The position numbers and the translations under genes are program-made. Source: Gemmatimonas sp. (GTDB taxonomy: Bacteria; Gemmatimonadota; Gemmatimonadetes; Gemmatimonadales; Gemmatimonadaceae). From it: DNA of 64,000 nt. Below are positions 9,420 through 17,706 of the stretch, in pieces (the stretch's first letter is position 1; each line of letters opens with the position of its first letter). A model generated the notes under the pieces. The model was not told where the DNA came from. It searched no databases and worked only from the letters and a program-made list of their open reading frames with translations. The stretch spans positions 1 to 64,000 of the forward strand of contig NZ_JANPLK010000049.1 of assembly GCF_031426495.1 (NCBI RefSeq), read 5' to 3'.

Positions 9420-9695
9420 ATGTCGAAGAAACTTGAGCTGGATGCGTTCACAGTTGAGTCGTTCGAAACTGCCTTCCACCCCGCAATGGGCGGTGTGTTT
9501 GCCCAGTCGATCCTTCCTGATTCGCTCAATTGTTCCCAAAACTGCAACGAAACCAATAATTGTGGACAGACAAACATCCCTCACTGCGACCGGTCGAGCT
9601 TTCCCCCCAACTCGTCATTTTGCGCAACTGAATGGATGGTGGGGTGCAACAGTCATACGGAAGACGCGTACTGCGCAACGAACGCCTGTTGCTGA
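9420..9695 (+). CDS. Class I lanthipeptide precursor (pinensin-like leader)
   Basis: Precursor peptide of 91 aa; the ATG at 9420 has GGAGA about 11 nt upstream. The leader begins MSKKLELDAFTVESFET (residues 1-17), the KxLxLD...VxSFxT pattern known from pinensin-family class I leaders. The remainder is strongly enriched in Cys, Ser, Thr and Asn: nine Cys (38, 42, 48, 56, 68, 76, 85, 90, 91) and twelve Ser/Thr from residue 35 onward. Five Ser/Thr-x-x-Cys units (35-38, 39-42, 45-48, 65-68, 87-90) would give four-residue thioether rings. A GG pair at 24-25 could mark leader removal, but the exporter has no C39 peptidase, so the downstream S8 protease is the better candidate. Product and activity unknown. 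Confidence 0.88.
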   Translation: MSKKLELDAFTVESFETAFHPAMGGVFAQSILPDSLNCSQNCNETNNCGQTNIPHCDRSSFPPNSSFCATEWMVGCNSHTEDAYCATNACC

Positions 9696-9702
9696 GGCGC
9701 GA

Positions 9703-9728
9703 TACATCTCGGCTAGCCGAGCGATGTA
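9703..9728 (+). terminator. Hairpin after the precursor gene (attenuator or mRNA stabiliser)
   Basis: TACATC-TCGG-CTAG-CCGA-gc-GATGTA forms a ten-pair stem with a two-base bulge and a four-base loop, starting 7 nt after the precursor stop codon. No run of T follows, so full intrinsic termination is unlikely. A hairpin between precursor and modification genes is common in lanthipeptide operons, where it keeps precursor mRNA in excess. The role here is inferred. Confidence 0.5.
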
Positions 9729-9923
9729 CGCGGACAATTAGCTAAAGTAAGAAGTCGCTGGACCACATGAATCAGAGAGCCCTACTACCAGAAGTTGTGC
9801 CGTCGAGTCGGTCCGTCAACGAGCGATTCACATGTCGAGTCGCTTCATGACAGGACTTCACTCGAGATGAACTGATAGTCATAAGACGATGTGCCATGCT
9901 GTGAACATCAGGGAAAGACGAAC

Positions 9924-11924
9924 ATGGTGCTACAACTTGATCGGCGCTACTCAGTAAACCCAGACCTCTCAAATCGTGCCATCGAGATGGCATGCACCAT
10001 CGCGCGTCAACTGAACGAAACGCTCGTTGTGGCCGAGTCGGGTCGATTGCAGGCGCAGCGTGCCCAATGGAGCAACGATAGCCAAGTAGTCGGTTCGCCT
10101 GCGTGCGTGATGGGTCTCGACATCTACGAGGGAGCGGCAGGAGTCAGTCTCTTTCTCTCAACCCTCTCCCACCTGATGGACGAGGCCGAGCAACGCGAAG
10201 TGGCATGCGCCGCTGCGCGTAGCGTTGCCGCTGCGGCGGAGACGGCGGCAACTGGTGCGATCGCTGCATCGACTGGACTATTTTCTGGTTCAACCGGCAC
10301 CCTCTACGCGATTGCCTCCTCCGCGCGCTCGCTCGACGAGCCCGTACTTACGTTGCTGGTCGAACGTCTGCTCGACGGCTGGACGTCGTCAGCTGCGCGC
10401 AGCGATTCAGACGATGTCATCAGCGGCGACGCGGGTGCGATCCCCACTATGATCCGGCTGAATCGCCGATTCAAGCGGTCTACCGTCGACGCATGGCTGC
10501 GCGACCGCGGCTCACGCTTACTGGAGCGTGCCACGCGCTTACCTGAGGGCTGGTGCTGGAGCAACGAAGGCCGCGACGAACTACGACCCTTTCTTGGCTA
10601 CGCCCACGGCGCTTCCGGCTATGCGGTGGCACTGGCGGAACTCGCACACTACTTCGGTGACTCCACGTATGCCTACGGAGCCGAGCGCGCGATGGCCTAC
10701 GAGGATTACCATTTCGACGAGAGTCAGGCCAGTTGGCCCGACTTCCGCATGAAGTTCGGAGGCTGGGAATCGGTGTACGTCAGCAGATCGGATGCGCAGA
10801 GCGCCTTGCGACGGCTTCGGCCGAATTTCATGAATGCGTGGTGCCACGGTGCGCCGGGTATCGGCCTGGCACGTTGGCGCTGTCGATCGTTGATCGGAAG
10901 CGCTGGCCACCCACTAGCAATACCGCGCGCGCTTTCAGCAACGCTGCGAACGCTCCCGTTCTTAGTCGAAGTCGGAAATCCCTGTCTCTGTCATGGCGCC
11001 GCCGGGAACTTGGTTGCGGCGCATCGCCTCGCGCGCGTGCTGGGCGACTCCGCGTCCTTCGTGCTCGTCGAGCAGTACCTCGACCGATTCCTGAATCGCC
11101 TCGAGACACAAGGGGAGGCAGCGTGGGGGTGTCAGGACGCTCCGTCGCTCCCTCCAAACTATGGGCTCATGACCGGCATGGCAGGCGTCGCCTTCGGATT
11201 GCTGGCACTCATCGATCGCGCACCGCCGCTGCTCATCGGCGAGGACGGCAATGAGCCGGTGCCGTTTGAGCTTTCGCCATCGGAGCGTTCGGCCTTTTTC
11301 GCTCAAGAGCGGCGTGACCGATTTCCGACTGTCGCTTCGTCACGGGACCTGTCCGCACTCTTCGCAATGCCTTTTAGTCGATCGACGGACGTGCACGATT
11401 CTTCAGCGCGCGAGGAGCAGGTGACCGACGATCCGATCGACCTCGTTTCATTGGGCATTCGCTTGCCGGCCGACGTCGAGCAACTGCGCGCCGAACTCGC
11501 CGAGCTCTACCTGTCACGCCGAAATCCTTGGCAGATGATGGATGGATGGTCGCCGGAACCCAAAGTCAGCGAGATCGACACACGAACTCGTCGCCTCCGT
11601 GCGAGCCCGCTCATTTGCGTCGTGGTATCGGACTGCCGCTGGCTACTTGTCGCGCCCACCATGCGACAGTTGACGACGCTGGAGCCAAATACTGCTGAGT
11701 GGCGCGTCTCAATCCACACGCTCCGATACACCAGCGTCGATCGTCGACCGATTGGGCTTCTCGCCGGCTTGGTATTGGTCGCCGCGCGGGAACCGCAGTT
11801 GCCTGCGGAGATCGCCGATATGCTGTTGACATTCGCGCGGAAAGCGGATCCCGAGGCGTTCCGTTCTGTGGTTGCCCAGCAGATCCGTGCATGCCGAAAC
11901 GCGGGGGCGCTCCTTGTCGACTGA
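9924..11924 (+). CDS. lanC: Lanthionine synthetase cyclase (LanC-like) with C-terminal extension
   Basis: Cyclase that adds precursor Cys thiols to dehydroalanine/dehydrobutyrine to form thioether rings; 666 aa from the ATG at 9924 (AGGGAAAG upstream). The first about 435 residues form the alpha-toroid: GLDIYEGAAG (64-73), SGDAGA (167-172), GYAHGASG (225-232, likely catalytic His228), WCHGAPGIGLAR (306-317), CLCHGAAGN (354-362), YGLMTGMAG (413-421). Expected zinc ligands are Cys307, Cys356 and His357. The WCHGAPGIGLAR form is what I would expect of the cyclase half of LanM proteins rather than nisin-type LanC. Residues about 440-666 are an extension I do not recognise; ordinary LanC proteins end near 400-450. 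The gene overlaps the dehydratase start. Confidence 0.88.
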   Translation: MVLQLDRRYSVNPDLSNRAIEMACTIARQLNETLVVAESGRLQAQRAQWSNDSQVVGSPACVMGLDIYEGAAGVSLFLSTLSHLMDEAEQREVACAAARSVAAAAETAATGAIAASTGLFSGSTGTLYAIASSARSLDEPVLTLLVERLLDGWTSSAARSDSDDVISGDAGAIPTMIRLNRRFKRSTVDAWLRDRGSRLLERATRLPEGWCWSNEGRDELRPFLGYAHGASGYAVALAELAHYFGDSTYAYGAERAMAYEDYHFDESQASWPDFRMKFGGWESVYVSRSDAQSALRRLRPNFMNAWCHGAPGIGLARWRCRSLIGSAGHPLAIPRALSATLRTLPFLVEVGNPCLCHGAAGNLVAAHRLARVLGDSASFVLVEQYLDRFLNRLETQGEAAWGCQDAPSLPPNYGLMTGMAGVAFGLLALIDRAPPLLIGEDGNEPVPFELSPSERSAFFAQERRDRFPTVASSRDLSALFAMPFSRSTDVHDSSAREEQVTDDPIDLVSLGIRLPADVEQLRAELAELYLSRRNPWQMMDGWSPEPKVSEIDTRTRRLRASPLICVVVSDCRWLLVAPTMRQLTTLEPNTAEWRVSIHTLRYTSVDRRPIGLLAGLVLVAAREPQLPAEIADMLLTFARKADPEAFRSVVAQQIRACRNAGALLVD

Positions 11925-14742
11925 CCTTCCCACGGGCATCGCGTTTGAGGTCGAGCCGTGCACGCCGGCGTCGCCCGGCGCCGAAGCAAAGGACCTTGTG
12001 TGGGCGCTACTCCTGGCGCGAACCTGCGCCCATCCGGAGTCGGCGATACACGGCTATCGATCGACGCGCCTCAGCGAATTGTTTGAGAGAATCGCCGTTC
12101 AGGAGGCGGTCCATACCGAGCTGGCAAAAGAGGTGTCGGCGAGTCTGTACAATGTCATCCCCACCATCGAAACGATGGACCGCCGCCTGCTGCTGCGCGT
12201 CCGCCGTAAACTTCACAATATGGCAGTCATATCGGTTGATGAGCTGGCGCTGTTGCGAACCGCCATTGCGGACGCGGGACTGCTCGGGCGGGTACAAGAC
12301 GTACTGGACGCGCACCAGGCGCTCGTGCAATTGACTGACGCGCTCAGGAACGCGGTGACCGAGGAGCGCCGGCGGCAGTTGGATGCGTTGATTGCGCGCA
12401 CCTACGACGTACAACTCACAGATACCCTCGCTCTGAGCAATCAGGAGCTGTTCGAAGAGATACGCCGATTCCATCGCAGCGCGCCTCGCAACCTCGAACA
12501 GCGCCCGAATCTGGTGCGTAGCCTGCTGCGGTACGGCACGCGAATGGCGCTGAAGACCACGCCGTTTGGCCAGCTATGTCAGGTGACGCCCTGCGTCATT
12601 CTCGCGAACAACGAAGGCGCGTCAGAAGGCGTAGCACTCCCGTCGCTACAGAACACGCTGCGCGACGTGCAGCTCAACAAGCTACTTTTGCCGCTGGTAC
12701 TGCGGCACATTCAGAGCATCCCGAAAGTGACCGAGGTTTGGCCGCTGGAGGTAAACAAGACGCTCGAGCTACAGCAACAGACAATCACCTGGCTGGCCAC
12801 CATCGGCGGAATCGAGAAGTCGTGTAAGGCACCAGCGATAGACGCGGTCGTAGCGGCAGTGGCTTCGCTGTCCGGGCTCGAACCGACATCTACCGCGCAG
12901 ATGCTGAGCGCGCTTTGCGTTGAAATGCCCGAGTACGAATCGGACGACATCGCAGCCTTGTTGGAGCGCCTCAAGACCGAGGGTGCCGTGGTGCCAGCAC
13001 CGATCGTTCCTGAACAAGATTTGGCATGGCCCCTGACGCTTGCTGGCTGGCTGGAAGGTCTGCAGGTTGCCGAGGCAAGTGCGGTGGCGGGATCGCTGCG
13101 GGAGCTCGCGACAATGCCTGCCGCCATCGAAGCAGCGAGCGGCGACGAACGACTGGCGTTGGTGGGCCGCACACGCGCGCTGATGGACTCGTTTGCGCCT
13201 GTGGGCGCCGACCGCGTCGAGGCTCTCAAGGCGGTGGCTCTCGAGGACACTTCGCTCCAGGGTCCAGTAGAAGTTTGCGTCGGAGCAGGATTGCAGCAGT
13301 GCCTCGCAACCCTCTGCGTGCTGGTACGCCGGCTAAACCTACTATCGGACGATCGGGACGACGTAGAGGCTATCGCCGAGGTGTATCTTCGCGAGTACGG
13401 CGATGCGCGGGAGGCCGTGCCACTGTTGGAGTTCTACGAGGTGGCCTTCAAGCGCCACTTCAAGCTGGCGTTGCGTGGGTCGCGCACCACTGCGTTTGAC
13501 GAGAACAGCGAGGCGCAGCTGCTGCGCTTGGGACACGTGCCCGCTGTGCGGGCGCGGGCGGCGGCGCGGCGGCGGATGCTCGACTGGTGGCTTGCCGCCT
13601 GCGAGGCGAAGGTCGCCGACACCCGGCGCGAAGTGCATTTGTCGTTGACGAAGCTGGACGAACTGATAGGGGACGCGGCGCATACGGAGTGCATGTCAAC
13701 ATCAGTGTCCGTATTCCTGCAGCTCGAGTGCCCAGGCGACGAGCAAGCCAATTGGCGTGCGTTTGTGCCAGCAGCCATGATGGGGTTTGGTTTCGGCAAG
13801 TACCAATCCCGCTTCTTGCACCTCTTTGCGCGACACAACCTTGGCACGCAGTCAACGGCGCAGCGCTCGCACTGGCCGGAGGGCGCGGCCGAAATCGCGC
13901 TGGATAGCCACTTCAATGCCAACCTGCACCCGTCTCTTGGCTACGGGGAGATCAGCTATCCGTTCACCCGGCCGCGCACCGACGACGCTACGCGAATCAC
14001 CGTTGACGCCTTGGAAGTTGTAGGACCTGGCGCGACGAGGCGGGCCCCGTGCCTCAGGAATCGGACCACCGGGGCACGCGTCACGCCCCTCGATCTCGGC
14101 TTCCTCACCGACATGCGGCGGCCAGGGCTCTTCCGATTGCTACGTCGCCTGCAGCCGCCCTCTCGTTTCTACCTCGACCTCAGCGTCGCTGCATATCGCG
14201 CGCGTGTCGCTCGTTCAACGAATTCTCGACCATTGGGGGTACAACGCTTTCCGCGGCTCGTGATCGGCGCACATGTGGTGGTCTCCCGCCAGCAGTGGAT
14301 CTGCCGCCCCAGCGACATTCCCGTTGCAGTATCGAATGCGCTAGATGGCCTGTTGCGCGCGTTGGCTGCGTGGCGTTTGGCGCACGGCGTCCCGGAGCGG
14401 GTGTTCGTGCGACTCGCGGAGTGTCGCCTGGGAAGAGCGGCCCAGGTGGCGCCGCAGGCGGAGCCGTCAAACGGGGCAGCTCAGGATGCAAAGCCAGCGA
14501 GCGCATCCACGAGCGGTCCAACGCGGCAGCCGCGGCAAGATGATCGAAAGCCGCAGTTCATCGACTTCTCTTCACCATTGCTGGTGGAGCTGTTTTCTCG
14601 TGTCGCGGCCTGTTCTGATGATTGGCTGGTGTTGATCGAGGAAGACTATCCGACCAACGCCACCGCATCGTCGAGCGGCGGAGAAGGCGCCCATCGGATC
14701 GAGTTCTTGTGCGAAATCGGCATTCCGGGCGAGGCGGACTAA
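11914..14742 (+). CDS. lanB: Lantibiotic dehydratase, LanB glutamylation domain
   Basis: Class I dehydratase half that transfers Glu from glutamyl-tRNA to Ser/Thr of the precursor; about 942 aa. The family signature RYGTRMALKTTPFGQL is at about residues 206-221, and the end FIDFSSPLLVELFSRV matches the C-terminal part of this domain. There is no SpaB-type elimination domain; that is encoded separately at 17703. The start is uncertain. TTG at 11914 has a GGGGGCG ribosome site and overlaps the cyclase stop by 11 bp; GTG at 11887 and TTG at 11872 are alternatives. A Pro/Gln/Ala-rich insert lies near residues 845-880. Cytoplasmic; expected to work with the cyclase and elimination protein. Confidence 0.88.
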   Translation: MSTDLPTGIAFEVEPCTPASPGAEAKDLVWALLLARTCAHPESAIHGYRSTRLSELFERIAVQEAVHTELAKEVSASLYNVIPTIETMDRRLLLRVRRKLHNMAVISVDELALLRTAIADAGLLGRVQDVLDAHQALVQLTDALRNAVTEERRRQLDALIARTYDVQLTDTLALSNQELFEEIRRFHRSAPRNLEQRPNLVRSLLRYGTRMALKTTPFGQLCQVTPCVILANNEGASEGVALPSLQNTLRDVQLNKLLLPLVLRHIQSIPKVTEVWPLEVNKTLELQQQTITWLATIGGIEKSCKAPAIDAVVAAVASLSGLEPTSTAQMLSALCVEMPEYESDDIAALLERLKTEGAVVPAPIVPEQDLAWPLTLAGWLEGLQVAEASAVAGSLRELATMPAAIEAASGDERLALVGRTRALMDSFAPVGADRVEALKAVALEDTSLQGPVEVCVGAGLQQCLATLCVLVRRLNLLSDDRDDVEAIAEVYLREYGDAREAVPLLEFYEVAFKRHFKLALRGSRTTAFDENSEAQLLRLGHVPAVRARAAARRRMLDWWLAACEAKVADTRREVHLSLTKLDELIGDAAHTECMSTSVSVFLQLECPGDEQANWRAFVPAAMMGFGFGKYQSRFLHLFARHNLGTQSTAQRSHWPEGAAEIALDSHFNANLHPSLGYGEISYPFTRPRTDDATRITVDALEVVGPGATRRAPCLRNRTTGARVTPLDLGFLTDMRRPGLFRLLRRLQPPSRFYLDLSVAAYRARVARSTNSRPLGVQRFPRLVIGAHVVVSRQQWICRPSDIPVAVSNALDGLLRALAAWRLAHGVPERVFVRLAECRLGRAAQVAPQAEPSNGAAQDAKPASASTSGPTRQPRQDDRKPQFIDFSSPLLVELFSRVAACSDDWLVLIEEDYPTNATASSSGGEGAHRIEFLCEIGIPGEAD

Positions 14743-14744
14743 CC

Positions 14745-16838
14745 ATGCGTATGCTACTTTTCGGGTTCGCTTGTGCGTTCGGGATGACCATCTCGTCTTG
14801 CGCAGGCGCACAGCACGAACGTTCGGCGCGCGACGGTGCGGAGCGGGGAGGAGCAGATTCCCTCGCGCTTCGCACGTTGGTGCGAGCGTATGTCACGGAT
14901 TGGCGGATGGAGGTCGTGACCTCGAGGCGTGGTGTACGTGAGCTCATGGGGGGGAACTTGCCGCTGCGAACCGGGGGCACAGCGGACGGATCGATCGAGG
15001 CGCAGCTGGCTGATGGACGCGTGTTCTGCCTAGCCGATACCGGTTGGTACTTGCTGCGCTTTGACATTCGTGTTCGTGATCGGATTGCGCGGACTCGACT
15101 CCTCGGCCTTTCGGAACCAGGCTACTGTCCGTTCTGGGACTGGGCTCTTGCTGCGCCCCCAAGCGTGGACGGAACGAGTTCCATCGTGCCGTTACTGCCG
15201 GCAGCGGCGCAAGAGCGTCTGGCCGCGAGACGAGATCGATTGCTGAATGCGCTCGACGCCGTCCTCGAGCGGAACCCACGTGACTCTGCGGCACTTGGGC
15301 AACGCGTGCGCTTCTCGACCAGTGTACAGGCGCGACACGACGCGGCGCAGCGAGTGGCGCGCTGTGGCGACACACCGTATTGCCTGCAACTGGCCGCCCA
15401 ACTGCAGGCGCGTGGCGGCGACCTGCGCGTAGCGGATTCACTGTTTGCACACGCGCGCGCGCAACGCAATGTGACCGGCGTGTGTCGCGATGATGGGCTT
15501 GATGCCGTGTGGCCGCGTGGGCTGGCACCTCTAACGGAGCAGCTCTCCTGCGGAGCGCGCAGCCGGCATTGGGAAGCGCTCTGGTGGTTGGCCAACCCCC
15601 GCTGGAGCGACCCAGTGAATACTCGACGGCTCACCCATGAGCTGCGCGTGCTCGACGTGCTGCTTCGCGACCAGGTGGGGCTCGACGAGTATCTCGACTT
15701 CGCACGCAACCAGCGAGTGACGGCCGAAGCCCTCGTGCTACGCTACGGCTTTCCGCGACGAATCCTCGCGTTCACTCCAGGCGCCGACACCTCGTATCAT
15801 TTCAATATCATCCAACGCGGTGACGCACCGTATCGCGTCCTCGGCGCGCCGCAGTACACGCGCGACTACTACCGCACCATCCCAACCGGCGACGCGCTCG
15901 CGAACCCCTTCGACGCGACGCTGGCCGACTTCGCCGTGCGCGCCCCGCCACCACAGTTTGATCTGCGGGCGGAGTTTCCCGAGGAGTTGATTGACGCCAA
16001 GCCGCAGCTGCACGACCTGCCCAGCGCCCAACTGGCGCACTTCCTGCGCGACTCACTCATGGTGCTCGCCGTGGCGGTGCCGCCGCCGCCCCCCTCCATC
16101 GCGTCAGGAAACACTCGCGCGTGGCAGGCTTCGCTCATCGCGTCGCCGGGACCTGGCACGACAGATATCATCGCCACCGCCCGCGCCGACAGCACTGCTG
16201 CATTTCGCTTGCTGGGGCTCACTACGCTCACTCCGTCGGTGATGAGCGTAGAAGTGGAGCCCGCGCTGCAACCGGCGGATGACGTCTGGCGGGCTCGCTT
16301 CGGCCAGCGGCCACCGCCAGCGCTGCTGGCCGCCACCGGTGGCGCCCTCGCTCTCTCGGACCTGCTCCTGCTCGACCCGAGTGCCGACAGCCTCGGGAGC
16401 GGGCTCACGCTGGAGCAGGCGGCGCGGCAAATGCTCACGTCGAGCGTGCTCACCGCGAATCAACGGCGACTCGGGCTCTTCTGGGAGTTGTACGGCATAT
16501 CAGCGGACGCGCCCGCAGAGACGAGCGTACGCTATACGATCACGGTGACATCCAGCGCGGGCGCGAGCGTGCTGTCCCGCGTGTTTGCGTTGGCCCGCGG
16601 ACAGAGCACGGCGAGCAGCGACGGGGTGGCTATGTCGCTCGTCCAGCGCATCGACCCTCGCGCTACCGCGCGGACGCAACGCGGGGCGGCGGTCGTACCA
16701 CATGGGCTGGTGCTCAACCTCGCGGATCTGCCGGCGGGGGACTACGCGATCAGTGTCGCCGCGGCGACGATCGGCGCGGCCAGCGCCCCCGTGCGGCGCG
16801 CCGAAGCACGGCGCGCGATTCGCCTCATCCGCCAATAG
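14745..16838 (+). CDS. Large lipoprotein of unknown function in the lanthipeptide cluster
   Basis: Protein of 697 aa starting at ATG 14745, 2 bp after the dehydratase stop. The N-terminus MRMLLFGFACAFGMTISSC is a lipoprotein signal with the lipid-modified Cys at 19, so the protein sits in the envelope. I do not recognise the family. Around residues 200-245 the helical sequence (VLERNPRDSAALGQRV, DAAQRVARCGD) looks TPR-like. The stretch RHWEALWWLANPRW followed by VNTRRLTHELRVLDVLLRD, and a beta-rich C-terminal half, recall GWxTD-type envelope proteins, but no diagnostic motif is complete. Four or more Cys occur in the periplasmic part. Possible roles are immunity, maturation or export, judged only from position. 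Confidence 0.6.
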   Translation: MRMLLFGFACAFGMTISSCAGAQHERSARDGAERGGADSLALRTLVRAYVTDWRMEVVTSRRGVRELMGGNLPLRTGGTADGSIEAQLADGRVFCLADTGWYLLRFDIRVRDRIARTRLLGLSEPGYCPFWDWALAAPPSVDGTSSIVPLLPAAAQERLAARRDRLLNALDAVLERNPRDSAALGQRVRFSTSVQARHDAAQRVARCGDTPYCLQLAAQLQARGGDLRVADSLFAHARAQRNVTGVCRDDGLDAVWPRGLAPLTEQLSCGARSRHWEALWWLANPRWSDPVNTRRLTHELRVLDVLLRDQVGLDEYLDFARNQRVTAEALVLRYGFPRRILAFTPGADTSYHFNIIQRGDAPYRVLGAPQYTRDYYRTIPTGDALANPFDATLADFAVRAPPPQFDLRAEFPEELIDAKPQLHDLPSAQLAHFLRDSLMVLAVAVPPPPPSIASGNTRAWQASLIASPGPGTTDIIATARADSTAAFRLLGLTTLTPSVMSVEVEPALQPADDVWRARFGQRPPPALLAATGGALALSDLLLLDPSADSLGSGLTLEQAARQMLTSSVLTANQRRLGLFWELYGISADAPAETSVRYTITVTSSAGASVLSRVFALARGQSTASSDGVAMSLVQRIDPRATARTQRGAAVVPHGLVLNLADLPAGDYAISVAAATIGAASAPVRRAEARRAIRLIRQ

Positions 16839-16851
16839 GGAGGTCCATTCC

Positions 16852-17706
16852 GTGCCGCATGACGATGCACCATGCACCACCATGACAACCCTGCGCGAAA
16901 CCTCAACGTCACCGGCGCGTGGCGAGTGCACGAACTCCAGCGAGCGAACGGCGTCCCCCTTCGAAGCGCACGTGCTGCGCAACGAGTATGCAGAACTCGA
17001 CGTCTACGATGTGATGCGCGCGCGAAAACCGTTCGCAGCGCTTGACGATGTTCCGCGTCGCGCCCAACCGCCATTGGTGGCAGTGCTCGACTCCGGCTAC
17101 GCGCGAACAGTCGGTCCACTCAAGATGCTCCCTGTACACATGATCGCGAATCACTGCGCGCCGGTGGCTGGTGATACATTCGGCCACGGCACGCTCGTGA
17201 TTGACTTCCTCGGAATGCTGACTACCTCCTGCCGCGTGCTGCCGGTGCACGTGTTCGATAGCAACCACGAAGCCACGCCGGCTTCCATCGAACGCGGCAT
17301 CATGATCGCGCTAGAACGTGGCGCTCGGGTTATCCACATGAGCCTTGGCACACGAGACTTCCGCGAAGGTTCGTCCTTGGCGGCCAGTTGCCATCGAGCG
17401 GCATCAGGAGGCGTCGTTCTCGTTGCGTCCACTCCATCGTTCACGTCCGCCAGCTTTCCGGCCGTGTTTCCGTGTGTAATCGGCGTCGCACCGCGCGCGG
17501 ACAATCCGGGAATTGCCGTCACGATCGTCGATTCCAAGAGAGCGATGTGTACGGCCTATAGCCCCAGGATCCGACGAGACGGTGTCGTCTATCGAGCGGC
17601 CAGCCTTGCGGCTGTCACAGCCACCGCCATGATCTGCGAGCAGCTCGCGCGCGACACGTCGTGGGGTGGGCAGGAGCCAGCCGCCACGTTGAGGTTGCTC
17701 CAATGA
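16852..17706 (+). CDS. lanP: Subtilisin-like (S8) protease, candidate leader peptidase
   Basis: Serine protease of the subtilase fold, 284 aa, from GTG 16852 with AGGGAGGT upstream. The catalytic Asp is in VAVLDSG (Asp80), His in GHGTLV (His112), and Ser in RAASLAAVTA (Ser251), where most subtilases have GTSMAAP. The oxyanion-hole Asn usually found in a GN pair before the substrate strand is not evident; VASTPSFTSASFPA occupies that place. There is no signal peptide or prodomain, so it is probably cytoplasmic. As the exporter lacks a C39 peptidase, this is the best candidate for removing the precursor leader. Its stop codon overlaps the next start (ATGA at 17703-17706). Confidence 0.8.
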   Translation: MPHDDAPCTTMTTLRETSTSPARGECTNSSERTASPFEAHVLRNEYAELDVYDVMRARKPFAALDDVPRRAQPPLVAVLDSGYARTVGPLKMLPVHMIANHCAPVAGDTFGHGTLVIDFLGMLTTSCRVLPVHVFDSNHEATPASIERGIMIALERGARVIHMSLGTRDFREGSSLAASCHRAASGGVVLVASTPSFTSASFPAVFPCVIGVAPRADNPGIAVTIVDSKRAMCTAYSPRIRRDGVVYRAASLAAVTATAMICEQLARDTSWGGQEPAATLRLLQ

